Assembly: GCF_014636175.1 (NCBI RefSeq)
Contig: NZ_BMDW01000005.1
Span: 62,001-126,000 of the forward strand
Direction of reading: 5' to 3'
From: Sphingomonas psychrolutea
Lineage (GTDB): Bacteria > Pseudomonadota > Alphaproteobacteria > Sphingomonadales > Sphingomonadaceae
Length of the DNA stretch: 64,000 bases
Every line of letters starts with the position of its first letter. Positions within the stretch are counted from its first letter, which is position 1. The position numbers were made by a program, and so were the translations under genes. Positions 27,501 through 36,495 of the stretch are shown here, piece by piece. The notes under the pieces are model-generated. The model had not been told where the DNA came from. It saw nothing but the letters and a program-made list of their open reading frames with translations, and searched no databases.

Positions 27501-28184
27501 AAGCACCGCTATGGCGAGGATAAGATCCGCCGCTTCCTGAAGTACGAGCTCGACAGCTATTTGCGCGCGCGCGGGTCGGAGCGGGTGGAGGAACTGCCGC
27601 TCGACCGGGTTGAGGACCAGGGGTATATCCATTACCGCAAGGGTTCGCTAGTCATGTACCTGCTGCAGGATCGGCTGGGCGAAGACCGCGTCAATGCGAT
27701 GCTGCGGACGCTGCTGGCCACCTACCGCTTCAAGAGCCAACCGTATCCGCGCTCGCTCGATCTGGTGAACGGGTTCCTCGGCCTTGCCCGGAATCCGGCC
27801 GAGCGCCAATTGGTCCTCGACCTGTTCGACCGGATCACGCTCTTCGATCTCAAGGCCAAGACCGCGACGGTGCGCAAACTGCCCGACGGCACGTTCGAGA
27901 CATCGCTGACGGTAGACGCCGCCAAATTCTATGCCGATGGGACAGGCAAGGAAAAAGCGGCTCCGCTTGCCGACACGATCGACATCGGGCTGTTCGATCA
28001 GAAGCCCGAGCTTGGTGCCTTTTCGGCCAAGGACATCGTGCTGATGGAACGTCGCCCGGTGAAATCGGGGATCCAGACGATCCGCATCGTAACCAAGCGC
28101 AAGCCGGCCTTTGCCGGGATCGATCCGTACAACAAATATATCGACCGCAATGGCGACGACAATGTCGTGGCGGTGACACAATGA
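24597..28184 (+). CDS. ABC-2 permease fused to M1-type zinc aminopeptidase
   Basis: 1195 residues. The N-terminal half has two blocks of about six membrane helices (starting MFAQIARFELGYQFRNPVFW, and again near FEMGLVFRSPAFFVLL), i.e. two ABC-2 permease units in one chain. After a last helix near residue 570 follows a periplasmic M1 peptidase with HELGHQYWAHQ (zinc ligands His933 and His937, catalytic Glu934), a third ligand Glu957 in LVETMAQ and a GxMEN-like position occupied by FPGYATFAQ. Partner of the ATPase 10 bases upstream. This architecture is known in proteobacteria and Bacteroidetes but its substrate is not established. Confidence 0.88.
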   Translation: MFAQIARFELGYQFRNPVFWVVTVLFFLLPFGAMTTEQIQIGGGGNIHKNAPVALAQIVQIMTLFYMFVTTAFVANVIVRDDESGFGPMVRSTRVTKFDYLMGRFLGAFVAAAITFLAVPLAIWIGSMMPWVDAETIGPNRLSDYLYAYFLLALPNLLLTAAIFFAVATMTRSMMYSYLGVVVFLVCYVVLNTVIRSKPEYRDLGAYIEPFGLGAMAKTTRYFTASESNTLLPAFTGTLLWNRVIALILSFAALTLAFSRFSFSERGASARQLRRQKRKEAKLAASAPMMVDRLPAVRPAAANWARLALRCRFEMGLVFRSPAFFVLLVIGLFNALGALIFAGELYGTATRPLTFDVISTLMGAFGIIPLIIAIYYGGEVVWRDRERRMHEIIDATSLPNWAYIVPKALAVSGVLFATLVISAVAAMLVQLARGVTALEPLQYLNWYLLPMTVDMVLIAVLSVFVQALSPNKFVGWGIMVIYLVATITLNNIGFEHPLYNYGSTGGVQLSDMNGDQIGGPLSWWLRFYWSGIALALAVVAHLLWRRGTETRLLPRLRQLPARLKGPAGGLLVAGLLVSAVTGVWLYNQMNVRNVYRTRDDREARQAQYEKKYLKYEHVLQPSTTDITLNVALYPAERRMEATGSYRFVNDTGAPLRDLHVRLSDPNTKIVSITVPGATLALNDTDLIYRIYRFATPLAPGAVGSLSFVTHRQTVGLRANGDDRQLVGNGTFLNNGQFTPQIGMDRDGLLSDRAKRRKYGLPPQLRKARLEDVSAQRRNYIGDADWVNSDITVSTDAGQTPIAPGRKVSDTTANGRRTAHFVSPAPILAFFSVQSAAYAEKSMMADGVKLSVFYDPKHAYNVDRMLAAMKTALGYYRANFGPYQFDYARIVEFPGYATFAQAFAGTIPYSERIGFLADANAPDKIDYVTYITAHELGHQYWAHQVISADMQGGTVLVETMAQYSALMVMKHRYGEDKIRRFLKYELDSYLRARGSERVEELPLDRVEDQGYIHYRKGSLVMYLLQDRLGEDRVNAMLRTLLATYRFKSQPYPRSLDLVNGFLGLARNPAERQLVLDLFDRITLFDLKAKTATVRKLPDGTFETSLTVDAAKFYADGTGKEKAAPLADTIDIGLFDQKPELGAFSAKDIVLMERRPVKSGIQTIRIVTKRKPAFAGIDPYNKYIDRNGDDNVVAVTQ

Positions 28185-28205
28185 GGGTCTGACAGGGGGG
28201 TAAAA

Positions 28206-29342
28206 ATGCCGATTGATCGCAGGGATATGCTGGGCGGCTTGCTCGGCACGGCGCTCGCCGCTGCACCGGCGACGCGAGCCTTGGCACAGGGTGCGCCCGC
28301 CGCCGCGCCGCCCGCGACCGGTTGGACGAAATTGCCGACCGAGCCGTATCCGGGCAAGCAGGACGACATCGTCTTCGTCTCGCGCAGCGTCGGGTGGTAC
28401 GGCAACGGCAAGGGACGGGTGTACGGCACCACCGATGGCGGCGACAGCTGGACCAAGCTGCTCGACAAGCCCGGCACCTTCGTGCGCGCGCTCGGCTTCG
28501 TCGATGAACGTGTCGGCATCCTCGGCAATATCGGCCCCGGCTCTTTCCCCGGCGTCACCGATACCAATCCGCTCTACCGCACGACCGATGGCGGCAAGAG
28601 CTGGTCACCCGTGACGCGGATCACCGGTCCCGCCCCGGCGGGCATTTGCGCGATCGATGTGCTGCGCCAACCCTTCGTCAATTCGGGCGTGCTCGATTAC
28701 CGCGTGACGCTGCGCGCAGGCGGGCGGGTCGGCGGCCCGGCGCATTTGCTGACCTCGACCGATCTCGGGCAAAGCTGGGTTTCGCAGGACATGACGGCTT
28801 CGACCGCGATGATCCTCGACGTGCATTTCGTGAACGAAAAGATCGGCTTCATCGCCGGGGCGAGCGACGCGGACGTTTCGGTGAGCAACGCGGTGGTGCT
28901 CAAGACGCGCGACGGCGGCAAAACATGGCGGCGGGTCTATGTCAGCAAGCGCCCGTTCGAGATCACCTGGAAACTCGCCTTCCCCAGCCCCAAGATCGGC
29001 TATGTCACGGTCCAGAATTACAATCCCGACGCGGGCGTGGTCGACCGTGTCGTCGCCAAGACCACCGACGGCGGCGAGACGTGGCAGGAAATCCCGCTGG
29101 TCAAGGACCACCGCGTCCAGCAGCTCGGCATCGGCTTTGTCGATGAGCGGCACGGCTGGGTCGGCGCGGCTCCGGGCGGCTTCGAGACCGAGGACGGCGG
29201 CGCGACGTGGCGGCCCGTCGACATGGGCCGCGCGGTCAACAAATTGCGGATCATACGCGATGAGAACGGCACGCGCGTGGTTGCCATCGGCGTGGACGTG
29301 CGGCGGCTCGATCTGCCTCCGGCGAAGCGAGCGCTACGGTAA
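28206..29342 (+). CDS. Secreted YCF48/BNR-repeat beta-propeller protein
   Basis: 378 residues with an N-terminal signal [22 protein letters not shown] and cleavage after ALA; the RR suggests Tat. The mature part repeats Asp-box motifs, for example [57 protein letters not shown] and [11 protein letters not shown], the pattern of YCF48/photosystem II assembly factor-like and sialidase-like propellers. It lies 21 bases after the permease-peptidase gene and is probably in the same operon. Function unknown; plausibly a periplasmic binding or assembly factor. Confidence 0.82.
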   Translation: MPIDRRDMLGGLLGTALAAAPATRALAQGAPAAAPPATGWTKLPTEPYPGKQDDIVFVSRSVGWYGNGKGRVYGTTDGGDSWTKLLDKPGTFVRALGFVDERVGILGNIGPGSFPGVTDTNPLYRTTDGGKSWSPVTRITGPAPAGICAIDVLRQPFVNSGVLDYRVTLRAGGRVGGPAHLLTSTDLGQSWVSQDMTASTAMILDVHFVNEKIGFIAGASDADVSVSNAVVLKTRDGGKTWRRVYVSKRPFEITWKLAFPSPKIGYVTVQNYNPDAGVVDRVVAKTTDGGETWQEIPLVKDHRVQQLGIGFVDERHGWVGAAPGGFETEDGGATWRPVDMGRAVNKLRIIRDENGTRVVAIGVDVRRLDLPPAKRALR

Positions 29343-30500
29343 GGTACCGCGCGCGAGCGCTTCCTCGGTCGCGGTATAGGCCGAGTGAGTGCCGGGCAGC
29401 TCCGCGACATCGGTCGCGAAATAGGCGGTTCCGGTGCCGCGCGTCACATCCACCCACAGCCCCGAGCGCAAGCCATAGGCTTCGCCCAGATGCCCGATCC
29501 GTGGCCGCCCGTCGCCGAACGGATCGTCGCGACACCCGGCTATACCTGTCGCGACAAAGCCGACAGCGAGGCCGTAGCGGCACATTTGTCCGCTCCAGGT
29601 ATCGCCATTGCTGGCGGCACCCGTCGCACCGTTCCACGTCCAGACGGGCGTCTTGAGCAGCTTGACCGATTGCGACCGAAGGATCCGCACCCCGTCGAGC
29701 TTGCCCTTGCCGAGCAACATCCGCCCGACCCGCGCCAAATCGCGCACCGAGATGTACAGCCCGCCCTGCGGCGAATAGGTCGCGCCATTGGCACCGGCGC
29801 GCCATGTCGACAAATCGCACCTGCCGTCGCGCCCGCGCGTCACCGGGCATGCGGGGCGCTGGCCATGATTGTCGTCGCGCGTCACGACGCCGCTACGATA
29901 CTGCACCGCCGCGCGCCGCACCGCCCCGTCGGAGCAGGACGCAAGCGTGTAGCACGCGTCAAGCTTGAGCGGCGCGAGCACAAGCCGCTGCATCAACCGG
30001 TCGAAGCGTTCGCCGGCCGCGCGCTCCATCACCGCCGCAATCACCGGGAAATTGAAGTTGGTATAGTGGAAATAGCTGCCGGGAGCATGGAGGGCGTCCC
30101 ACGCCCGTGGATCGGCAAGGATCGCGCGCATATCGGCATCGAGCGGCAGAACATAATCGATCGTGTCGGTCAGGCTCGATTGGTGCGACAACAGCATCCG
30201 CAAACTGATCGCGCGATCGGGAAAGGCCGGATTGCGCAAAGGGTAGCCGAGCGCGTCCGACACATCGGTATCGAGGTCGAGCCGGTGCTGCTCGACTAGC
30301 CGCAACACCGCGATCGCGACGACGAGCTTCGAAATCGAGGCGATCCGCGCCGGATCGTCGGCGGTCAGCGCGCGCACCGCTGCAACATCGGCCAGGCCCG
30401 AGACGCGCACCGATCGCTCCCCGCCGCGATCGAACGTGACGCGCGCCGTGGCGATCGGCTGCGTCGTGCTTGCGGCGAGAAGAAGCAGCGCGGAGATCAT
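29334..30500 (-). CDS. Secreted serine hydrolase (beta-lactamase/esterase, class C-like)
   Basis: 388 residues with a short signal peptide. The penicillin-binding fold motifs are Ser55-x-x-Lys58 (SISK), Tyr146-x-Asn148 (YTN) and a third motif HLGEAYG near the C terminus, where KTG is replaced by HxG. This set fits serine hydrolases of the AmpC/EstB type, usually esterases or peptidases, not necessarily antibiotic-hydrolysing. Six cysteines in the mature part ([18 protein letters not shown] and others) suggest disulfides. Its 3' end overlaps the YCF48 gene convergently by nine bases. Confidence 0.82.
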   Translation of the reverse strand: MISALLLLAASTTQPIATARVTFDRGGERSVRVSGLADVAAVRALTADDPARIASISKLVVAIAVLRLVEQHRLDLDTDVSDALGYPLRNPAFPDRAISLRMLLSHQSSLTDTIDYVLPLDADMRAILADPRAWDALHAPGSYFHYTNFNFPVIAAVMERAAGERFDRLMQRLVLAPLKLDACYTLASCSDGAVRRAAVQYRSGVVTRDDNHGQRPACPVTRGRDGRCDLSTWRAGANGATYSPQGGLYISVRDLARVGRMLLGKGKLDGVRILRSQSVKLLKTPVWTWNGATGAASNGDTWSGQMCRYGLAVGFVATGIAGCRDDPFGDGRPRIGHLGEAYGLRSGLWVDVTRGTGTAYFATDVAELPGTHSAYTATEEALARGTLP

Positions 30501-30595
30501 GCGGCAGGATTACGCCGGAAGAGCGGCTGGTGAAACATCCAAAGCCAAGTTCCGCTGCACCGTGTATCGGGCTGCACGAAACGAAAGGGGCGATG

Positions 30596-30853
30596 ATGTC
30601 CGAAGATTATGCGCACGGCCAACGCGACGGGCTGCGGCTCGCGCTGGCGATCCTGGCGGCAGAGGAGGCCAAATGGGCGGCACTGCTCGGTGAAAGCCGC
30701 TCCGGGCGCACCAACGCGATCCGCGCGGTGCGGCACAAGGCGCTGCAAGTGGCGCAAGCGCGCGTGCAAACCGCGCTCAATCGCCTGACCCCAAAGGCCG
30801 ACAGTACGATGACGTCTGAACTCGCCTCCGCGCTCGACAAGGCCGGGCTATGA
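30596..30853 (+). CDS. Small hypothetical protein, 85 aa
   Basis: Not recognised. A soluble helical protein, MSEDYAHGQRDGLRLALAIL and on, rich in Ala, Arg and Lys and without signal peptide. AAAGGGG lies five bases before the ATG at 30596 (another ATG is one codon earlier). It stands alone, divergent from the serine hydrolase and ending four bases from the convergent TonB receptor. Confidence 0.6.
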   Translation: MSEDYAHGQRDGLRLALAILAAEEAKWAALLGESRSGRTNAIRAVRHKALQVAQARVQTALNRLTPKADSTMTSELASALDKAGL

Positions 30854-30857
30854 CCCG

Positions 30858-33398
30858 CTAGAAGTCAGTGTGAAGCCGCACACCGATCGTCTGCGGCGTC
30901 ACCGGCACGATATAGGGGCGCTGCCCACACGATCCGCATTGCTGAAAGCGCGAGAGCTGGCCGCGCGCGTCGAACGCGTTCTGCAAGAACACTTCGAGGC
31001 TGAAGCGACTGAACTCCGCCCCGATCGCGAAATCTGCCGTGGTGAACGCCGCCAGCCGACCGAGCGTGGCGGCGGGATTATAGGCAACACCGGTCGGGGT
31101 GAACGCCAGCGTCCGCACATCGCTCGACGCCGAGCTCTGATACGAAACCACGCCTTGGCCATACGCCTTGGCCGTGCCGATCGGTACGGTGTAGCGCGCC
31201 GTTCCGCTTGCCTTGAACTGCGGCGTGATCGGCAAGCGCGTGCCGACCGGAGCCGACACGGCACTCGTCGCGCAGGTGAAGGTCGGGTCATCGGCCAGGC
31301 AGAGATTCTGCGTGGTCTTGGCATCGGTATAAGAGGCAGAGCCGCTTAGCGTCAGCGCGCGCAGGTTGAGATTACCCTGGACTTCCACGCCACGGATGCG
31401 CGCATTGGGTCCGTTCTGGATTTGGGTAAAGCTATTCGCGCCAAGGAAGGCGAACTGGAACTTGTCCCAATTCTGCTGATAGATCGCGCCGTTCAAACGC
31501 AATTTTCCCCCAAGCAGCGTCGTCTTCGCGCCGAGTTCGTAATTGGTCAGGAAATCAGCACCGTAAGGCGGCACATCGGCGCGGCGATTGATGCCGCCGG
31601 GGCGGAACCCGCGCGAGGCAGTGCCGTACAGCAGAACGCCAGCGACCGGCTTCCAGCTGAGGTTGAAGCGGTACGTCAAGCCCTGGCCCGACGCCGTGAC
31701 CGGCTGCACGCCCGCGCCTGCGGCATAAGTGCCGAGGTTGGTGCACGGGCCGCCCGCAACCGCCGGCGGCAGCAGCGTGGTCGATCCCCCCGCCGCAACC
31801 GCATCGCGCAGCCGCGTGCCGTTGGTGGTGAAGCACCCGGCCACGCCGGTGCGCGAGCTGCCCGCGGCGTTATACGGCGTGGTGCTGAAGCCACCCGCCG
31901 GATCACGCCCGAAGCCGAAGAAGCCGATCAACGAATTGTCGTAAATATAGGCACGCCCACCAGCGGAGGCGGTCAGCGTCGGCGTGATGTCGAAGCTCGC
32001 CTCGCCGAACATCGCATAATCCTTGTCGATGCGGTGCTGCTGCGTCAGCCACAACGTCCCCGGCGACCCGTTGACCGACAGGGTGGTGTCAAGGCCAGCG
32101 ACTTGATAATCCTGATGGATGTCGTTGCTCTGGCGCTGATAAAAGGCACCCGCGACGAGCCGGAAGCGGTCGGTCGAGGGGCTGGCGATGCGCAATTCCT
32201 GGCTCAGCTTTTTGAAATGATCGCTGCCGATCACGCGCTGGCGCGGGTCGATCGTCCGGCCGGCATTATCTTTGAAATAGAAGTAACCGGCAATCCCGCC
32301 GGCCGAGGAATAGAGGCTGTCATAGGCTTCGGAATAATCGGTATAATCGCTCGACTGATAGGTCTTGCGATCGAGATAGGCGCCGGCATAAGTCAAATCC
32401 CAATTGCCGACCTTGCCCTCGATCGTCAGGCCCGCCTGGATGAAGCGATCACGGCGGAATTCGGGGAAGAAATGTTGGACCTTAAGGTCGCCAACTTTCG
32501 GATCATAGCCGTATGACCCGTGGCTGCGCGTATCCTGATACATCACGCTCGGCGTGACGGTCCAATTGCTGTCGAGATCGACCTTCAACGCGGCGCGCCC
32601 ACCGGCGATTTCGGTGTCATTATAGTCCTTCTTGACGAAGGCAGCGTTGCTGACCGTGCCGGTATAGCCCGGCGCGAGCGGCGCGGCCGCCGCCGACACG
32701 TCGAAGCTGCGCGTGCCCGCGACATTGTCGATATAGCCCGCATCGCGCTGATAATAACCGATCACGCGCAGCGCCGCGGAATCGGACAGGGGCAGGTTGA
32801 TCATCCCCTCGGCCTTGCCACCGAATCCGCCCTTGCTGACGTGATTGCCCTCGACATCGGCGCGGCCGTAGAAATGCGAGGTGTCGGGCTTGTTGCTGAT
32901 GATACGGATCGTGCCCGCTTCGGACGACGCGCCATACAGCGTGCCCTGCGGCCCCGACAGGCTCTCGATCCGCGCGACGTCGTAGATATGGACGTCGAGA
33001 TTGCCACCGATCGTCGTCACCGGCTGCTCGTCGAGATAGACGCCGACCGAAGGCAGCGTCCCCGAATGGTTGCCGTCACCGCCCGATGCGATGCCGCGCA
33101 TGTAGATCACGTTGGTGCCGGGCGTCCCGCCGAGCGCCTGGAACGAGACCGAAGTCAGTTGCTGGGCATATTGCTTGAAGCTGCTGATGTTGAGCTCGTC
33201 GAGCTTCTTGGTGGTCAGCGCCTGGACGCTGATCGGCACGTTCTGCAGGCTTTCCGAACGCTTGGTCGCGGTGACGATGATGTCGGGATTGTCGTCAGCC
33301 GGCGCTGGAGCGGGCGCGGTCTGCGCGACTGCAGGCATCGCGAACACCGCCGAAGACAAGAGTGCAACGACGACAGCACGGTGCGCGAACGATGACAT
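30858..33398 (-). CDS. TonB-dependent receptor
   Basis: 846 residues with signal peptide MSSFAHRAVVVALLSSAVFA ending AVAQ at residue 26. A TonB-box-like DIIVTATKR is at 39-47, followed by the plug domain (NVPISVQALT, GSGDGNHSGTLPSVGVYLDE region, SLSGPQGTLYGASSEAGTI) and a long barrel ending in a terminal phenylalanine (IGVRLHTDF). Sphingomonad receptors of this form import siderophores or plant-derived compounds; substrate not readable. The ATG at 33398 is chosen for the signal peptide. No regulator adjacent. Confidence 0.92.
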   Translation of the reverse strand: MSSFAHRAVVVALLSSAVFAMPAVAQTAPAPAPADDNPDIIVTATKRSESLQNVPISVQALTTKKLDELNISSFKQYAQQLTSVSFQALGGTPGTNVIYMRGIASGGDGNHSGTLPSVGVYLDEQPVTTIGGNLDVHIYDVARIESLSGPQGTLYGASSEAGTIRIISNKPDTSHFYGRADVEGNHVSKGGFGGKAEGMINLPLSDSAALRVIGYYQRDAGYIDNVAGTRSFDVSAAAAPLAPGYTGTVSNAAFVKKDYNDTEIAGGRAALKVDLDSNWTVTPSVMYQDTRSHGSYGYDPKVGDLKVQHFFPEFRRDRFIQAGLTIEGKVGNWDLTYAGAYLDRKTYQSSDYTDYSEAYDSLYSSAGGIAGYFYFKDNAGRTIDPRQRVIGSDHFKKLSQELRIASPSTDRFRLVAGAFYQRQSNDIHQDYQVAGLDTTLSVNGSPGTLWLTQQHRIDKDYAMFGEASFDITPTLTASAGGRAYIYDNSLIGFFGFGRDPAGGFSTTPYNAAGSSRTGVAGCFTTNGTRLRDAVAAGGSTTLLPPAVAGGPCTNLGTYAAGAGVQPVTASGQGLTYRFNLSWKPVAGVLLYGTASRGFRPGGINRRADVPPYGADFLTNYELGAKTTLLGGKLRLNGAIYQQNWDKFQFAFLGANSFTQIQNGPNARIRGVEVQGNLNLRALTLSGSASYTDAKTTQNLCLADDPTFTCATSAVSAPVGTRLPITPQFKASGTARYTVPIGTAKAYGQGVVSYQSSASSDVRTLAFTPTGVAYNPAATLGRLAAFTTADFAIGAEFSRFSLEVFLQNAFDARGQLSRFQQCGSCGQRPYIVPVTPQTIGVRLHTDF

Positions 33399-33501
33399 CA
33401 AAACAGTCCCTTTACGATGTTGCGACAGACTGTTCGCGGGCGCAGCATCCGTCAAGCGGGTCGATACCAAAGTGTAACAATCGTACCGTAGCGTTGCGGA
33501 T

Positions 33502-35121
33502 TTACAACGATGTCGGCACTGCGGGATAGCGGTCGAGCACGTCACCCAGCGCCGCCTTTAACGGCTCAAGCCACGGTTCGAACGGCTTCCACGCCTCGGT
33601 TCCCTCGCGGAAGATCGGGCGGCGGACTTGCTCGGAACTTGCAGTGCGGACCGCGCGCGCGGTCTCGTGGAAAGCAAGACAGCCAGGCTCGAACGCCAGC
33701 CCGCACGCCGCCAGCAACGCACGAACCGTGCGTTCTGTGTCGTCCACCATATCCTCATACAGCACGCGGTGAACACGCCCCGGCAACACCGCATCGATGT
33801 GCGTCATCAGCCGCACATAATCCCGATAGTAACGCCCCATATCGTCGAGCGCGTAGCTGAACCCCTGCCCGCGTGCGAAATGCTGTTTGAAATTGGAGAA
33901 GCAGCACCCGAGCGGATGCCGCCGTGCGTCGATGATCCGGGCATTGGGCAGGATCGAGAGGATAAACGGCACATGCGCCCAATTGTTGGGGAGCTTGTCG
34001 ATGAACAACGGTCGGTCTGTGCGGCGCTGGATGCGCGTGCGCTTGAGATAGTCCGCGCCCGCCGCGTGCAGCCGCTCGGCGGACCAGTCGGCCAACCCCG
34101 CGGGATACGCCGCGTCCTGCCGCGCAAGCAGCGGGATGTCGGGCAATTCGGTCGTCCCCTCGACGTGCGAATGGCTCGACAAGATTTGCTCGATCAGCGT
34201 GGATCCTGCGCGCGGCATGCCGAGGATGAAGATCGGATCGGAGGCCGGGTGGCCCTGCCCGGCCCGCTCGATAAAGAAATCCGCGTCGAAGCGCGCGATG
34301 CTGCGATCGACGAATGTCTGCGTTTCGTCGGCATCGTATTTCAATGCGACGCGGCGACGGGCGTTGCCGTCGACATAATGCGCGAAGGCGCGCGCAGCAT
34401 CGCGACGATCCTCGAACGCCTTGCCGAGCGCGAAATCGAGATGGAAGCGATCTTCGTCGGTGATGGCCACATCTGCGAGTGCCGCTTCCATCGCGGCGAT
34501 GTCCGCATCGTCGAAGCGCACGGTCTTCAAATTCGCGAGGCTCCACCACGCCTCCCCCAAACTCGGCAGAAGGCCGATCGCCCGGCGATAAGCGGCCACG
34601 CCGTCGGCCTGCCGCCCGACCGTCTTGAGCATATGGCCATAGCTCATCCACACGCGCGGCTGCTCGGGCACGTCGGTTAGGACGCGTTGGTACAGGGCGA
34701 TCGCGTCGTCGAACTGGCCGAGCCGACCGAAGGCGGCGGCCTGCAAATTGGCGTGCCCCGGATTGTCGGGGTCCTCGGCGACGACGGTGGCGAGTTCTTC
34801 GATCGCCTCGGTCGGGCGATTGAGCCGGTACAGCACCAGCGCCAGATTGGCGCGCGCGGCGGTGAAGCCCGGCGACAGCGCGATCGCGCGCCGCAGCAGC
34901 GTCTCGGCATCCTTGTAGCGCCCGATCCGCCCGGCAAGCTCCGCCAACATGCGGATCGCCGCCACGTCGAACGGATCATCGCGCAGGTGCGCCTTCAGCA
35001 ACGGCTCGGCCTCGCCAAGACGATTGTCATTGAGCGCGAGCGCGGCGTCGATCAGCCGCGGCGGATACCGCCCACTCGCCGCCATCCAGCCCGTCTCGGT
35101 CCCCACGATCGTCTTCGCCAT
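33502..35121 (-). CDS. TPR-repeat sulfotransferase
   Basis: 539 residues. The first 260 residues contain about six tetratricopeptide repeats (for example DAETLLRRAIALSPGFTAARANLALVLYR). The C-terminal half is a sulfotransferase: the PAPS 5'-phosphosulfate loop PRAGST at 303-308 within ILGMPRAGSTLIEQ, a 3'-phosphate region IDARRHPLGCCFSNF, and the VLYEDMVDD segment. Bacterial TPR sulfotransferases of this group are common in sphingomonads, often annotated tyrosyl-protein-sulfotransferase-like; acceptor unknown. The start MAKTIVGTETG is favoured over the long upstream extension, which lacks any domain. Confidence 0.88.
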   Translation of the reverse strand: MAKTIVGTETGWMAASGRYPPRLIDAALALNDNRLGEAEPLLKAHLRDDPFDVAAIRMLAELAGRIGRYKDAETLLRRAIALSPGFTAARANLALVLYRLNRPTEAIEELATVVAEDPDNPGHANLQAAAFGRLGQFDDAIALYQRVLTDVPEQPRVWMSYGHMLKTVGRQADGVAAYRRAIGLLPSLGEAWWSLANLKTVRFDDADIAAMEAALADVAITDEDRFHLDFALGKAFEDRRDAARAFAHYVDGNARRRVALKYDADETQTFVDRSIARFDADFFIERAGQGHPASDPIFILGMPRAGSTLIEQILSSHSHVEGTTELPDIPLLARQDAAYPAGLADWSAERLHAAGADYLKRTRIQRRTDRPLFIDKLPNNWAHVPFILSILPNARIIDARRHPLGCCFSNFKQHFARGQGFSYALDDMGRYYRDYVRLMTHIDAVLPGRVHRVLYEDMVDDTERTVRALLAACGLAFEPGCLAFHETARAVRTASSEQVRRPIFREGTEAWKPFEPWLEPLKAALGDVLDRYPAVPTSL

Positions 35122-35208
35122 GCGCGCGTCGTAGCGCAGCTTGCGCGAAAAGGAACTATGGCGTCGCCGCCCGCATCGTGCTGAATTGCCGGTCAGGGGG
35201 ACAAGCCG

Positions 35209-36495
35209 ATGACGACAGCCGCGCCGCGCCCGTTCGGACATTGGACCGCGATTGCTTTGGTGATGGGCGGGATGATCGGATCGGGCATCTTCCTGATGCC
35301 GATCGCGCTCGCCCCTTATGGCTGGACCGGGGTCGCCGGCTGGATCGTCAGCATTGCCGGCGCGCTCGCGATCGGCTGGACACTCGCGCGGCTGGCGCAG
35401 GCGATGCCCGAGGCGACCGGCGCGATCGCGATTACCGGCGCGGTGCTCGGGCCGTTGCCGGGGGTGATGGTCGGCGTCGCATATTGGGTGTCGGTCTGGG
35501 CCACCAATGCCGCGATCGCGATGGCCGCGACGAGCTATCTCGCGACCTTCGTCCCTGCGCTTAACGCCACCCCGCTGACCGGCGCGCTGGCTTCGGTCGG
35601 CTTGATCTGGCTGCTGACGCTGCTCAATCTCGCCGGGGCGACGCTGGCCGGCCGCGTGCAAGTCGTCACGACAGTTTTGAAGATCGCGCCGCTGATTGCG
35701 GTGGTGGTGATTGCCGCTGGGGTCGGGGTGCGCGGTACGGTCGCGCTGCCATCCTTGCCCGCACCCGGAACGGTGCTCGCCGGGCTCGGCGGCGCGGTGG
35801 CGCTCACCCTGTTTCCGCTGCTCGGGTTCGAGGCGGCGAGCGTCGCGGCGGAACGCATTCGCGACCCTGCGCGCACCGTGCCGCGCGCGACAATGGTCGG
35901 CACCTTCGCGGTCGGGCTCCTCTACATCCTCGTCTGCTCGAGCATCGTGTTGCTGTTGCCGGCCGCCGATGTCGCGGCATCGACCGCGCCGTTCCAGCTC
36001 TTCGTCGAACGCTTCGCGGGCGTTGGCGGAGGTTTGCTCGTTGCCGCCTTTGCCGCCATCGCGGCGCTCGGCGCGCTCAACGGCTGGGTGCTGATCCAGG
36101 GCGAAGTACCGCTAGGCATGGCGCGCGCGGGGCTGCTACCGCGCTGGTTTGCGCAGGTGTCGGCGCGCGATGTCCCGGTGCGCGTGCTGCTCCTGTCCTC
36201 GACCTGCGCCAGCCTGTTGGTGCTCTCGAACGCGAGCGCGTCGCTCGCCGGGGCGTTTGCCTTTGTCGCACTGCTGACGACCTGTTCGAGTCTGTGGTTT
36301 TACCTTGCCGCGTGCGTCTCCGCTTTGGTGCGGCGGATCGCGCCGGTCACGGCGATTCTCGGCATCGCCTTCTCGCTCTTCGCCTTTTGGGGCGCAGGCG
36401 GTGCGGCGAGCGGGCTCAGCCTGATCCTGATGCTCGCCGCGATCCCGCTATATCTGCTCCGCCCGCAAACCGCTTTAGCCGAACAACCGGCCTAG
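35209..36495 (+). CDS. Amino acid permease (APC superfamily)
   Basis: 428 residues, about twelve membrane helices. The first helix has the APC signature GGMIGSGIFLMP, helix 6 has GFEAASVAAERIRDPARTVPRA, and both unwound helix motifs (GSGIF and the GFE segment) are intact, as in AdiC-like transporters. Likely an amino-acid or polyamine antiporter/symporter. The start ATG at 35209 follows GGGGG. Divergent from the sulfotransferase gene; its 3' end overlaps the FAD oxidoreductase gene by 21 bases in the convergent sense. Confidence 0.9.
   Translation: MTTAAPRPFGHWTAIALVMGGMIGSGIFLMPIALAPYGWTGVAGWIVSIAGALAIGWTLARLAQAMPEATGAIAITGAVLGPLPGVMVGVAYWVSVWATNAAIAMAATSYLATFVPALNATPLTGALASVGLIWLLTLLNLAGATLAGRVQVVTTVLKIAPLIAVVVIAAGVGVRGTVALPSLPAPGTVLAGLGGAVALTLFPLLGFEAASVAAERIRDPARTVPRATMVGTFAVGLLYILVCSSIVLLLPAADVAASTAPFQLFVERFAGVGGGLLVAAFAAIAALGALNGWVLIQGEVPLGMARAGLLPRWFAQVSARDVPVRVLLLSSTCASLLVLSNASASLAGAFAFVALLTTCSSLWFYLAACVSALVRRIAPVTAILGIAFSLFAFWGAGGAASGLSLILMLAAIPLYLLRPQTALAEQPA

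Noticed and set aside
29334-30500. An antibiotic resistance beta-lactamase
   Set aside because: The third motif is HxG rather than KTG and the context is not resistance-related; a general serine hydrolase/esterase is safer.
33502-35661. An N-terminal extension of the sulfotransferase to 35661
   Set aside because: The extra 180 residues are Arg-rich with no domain and overlap the divergent permease gene; the ATG at 35121 opens the TPR region.
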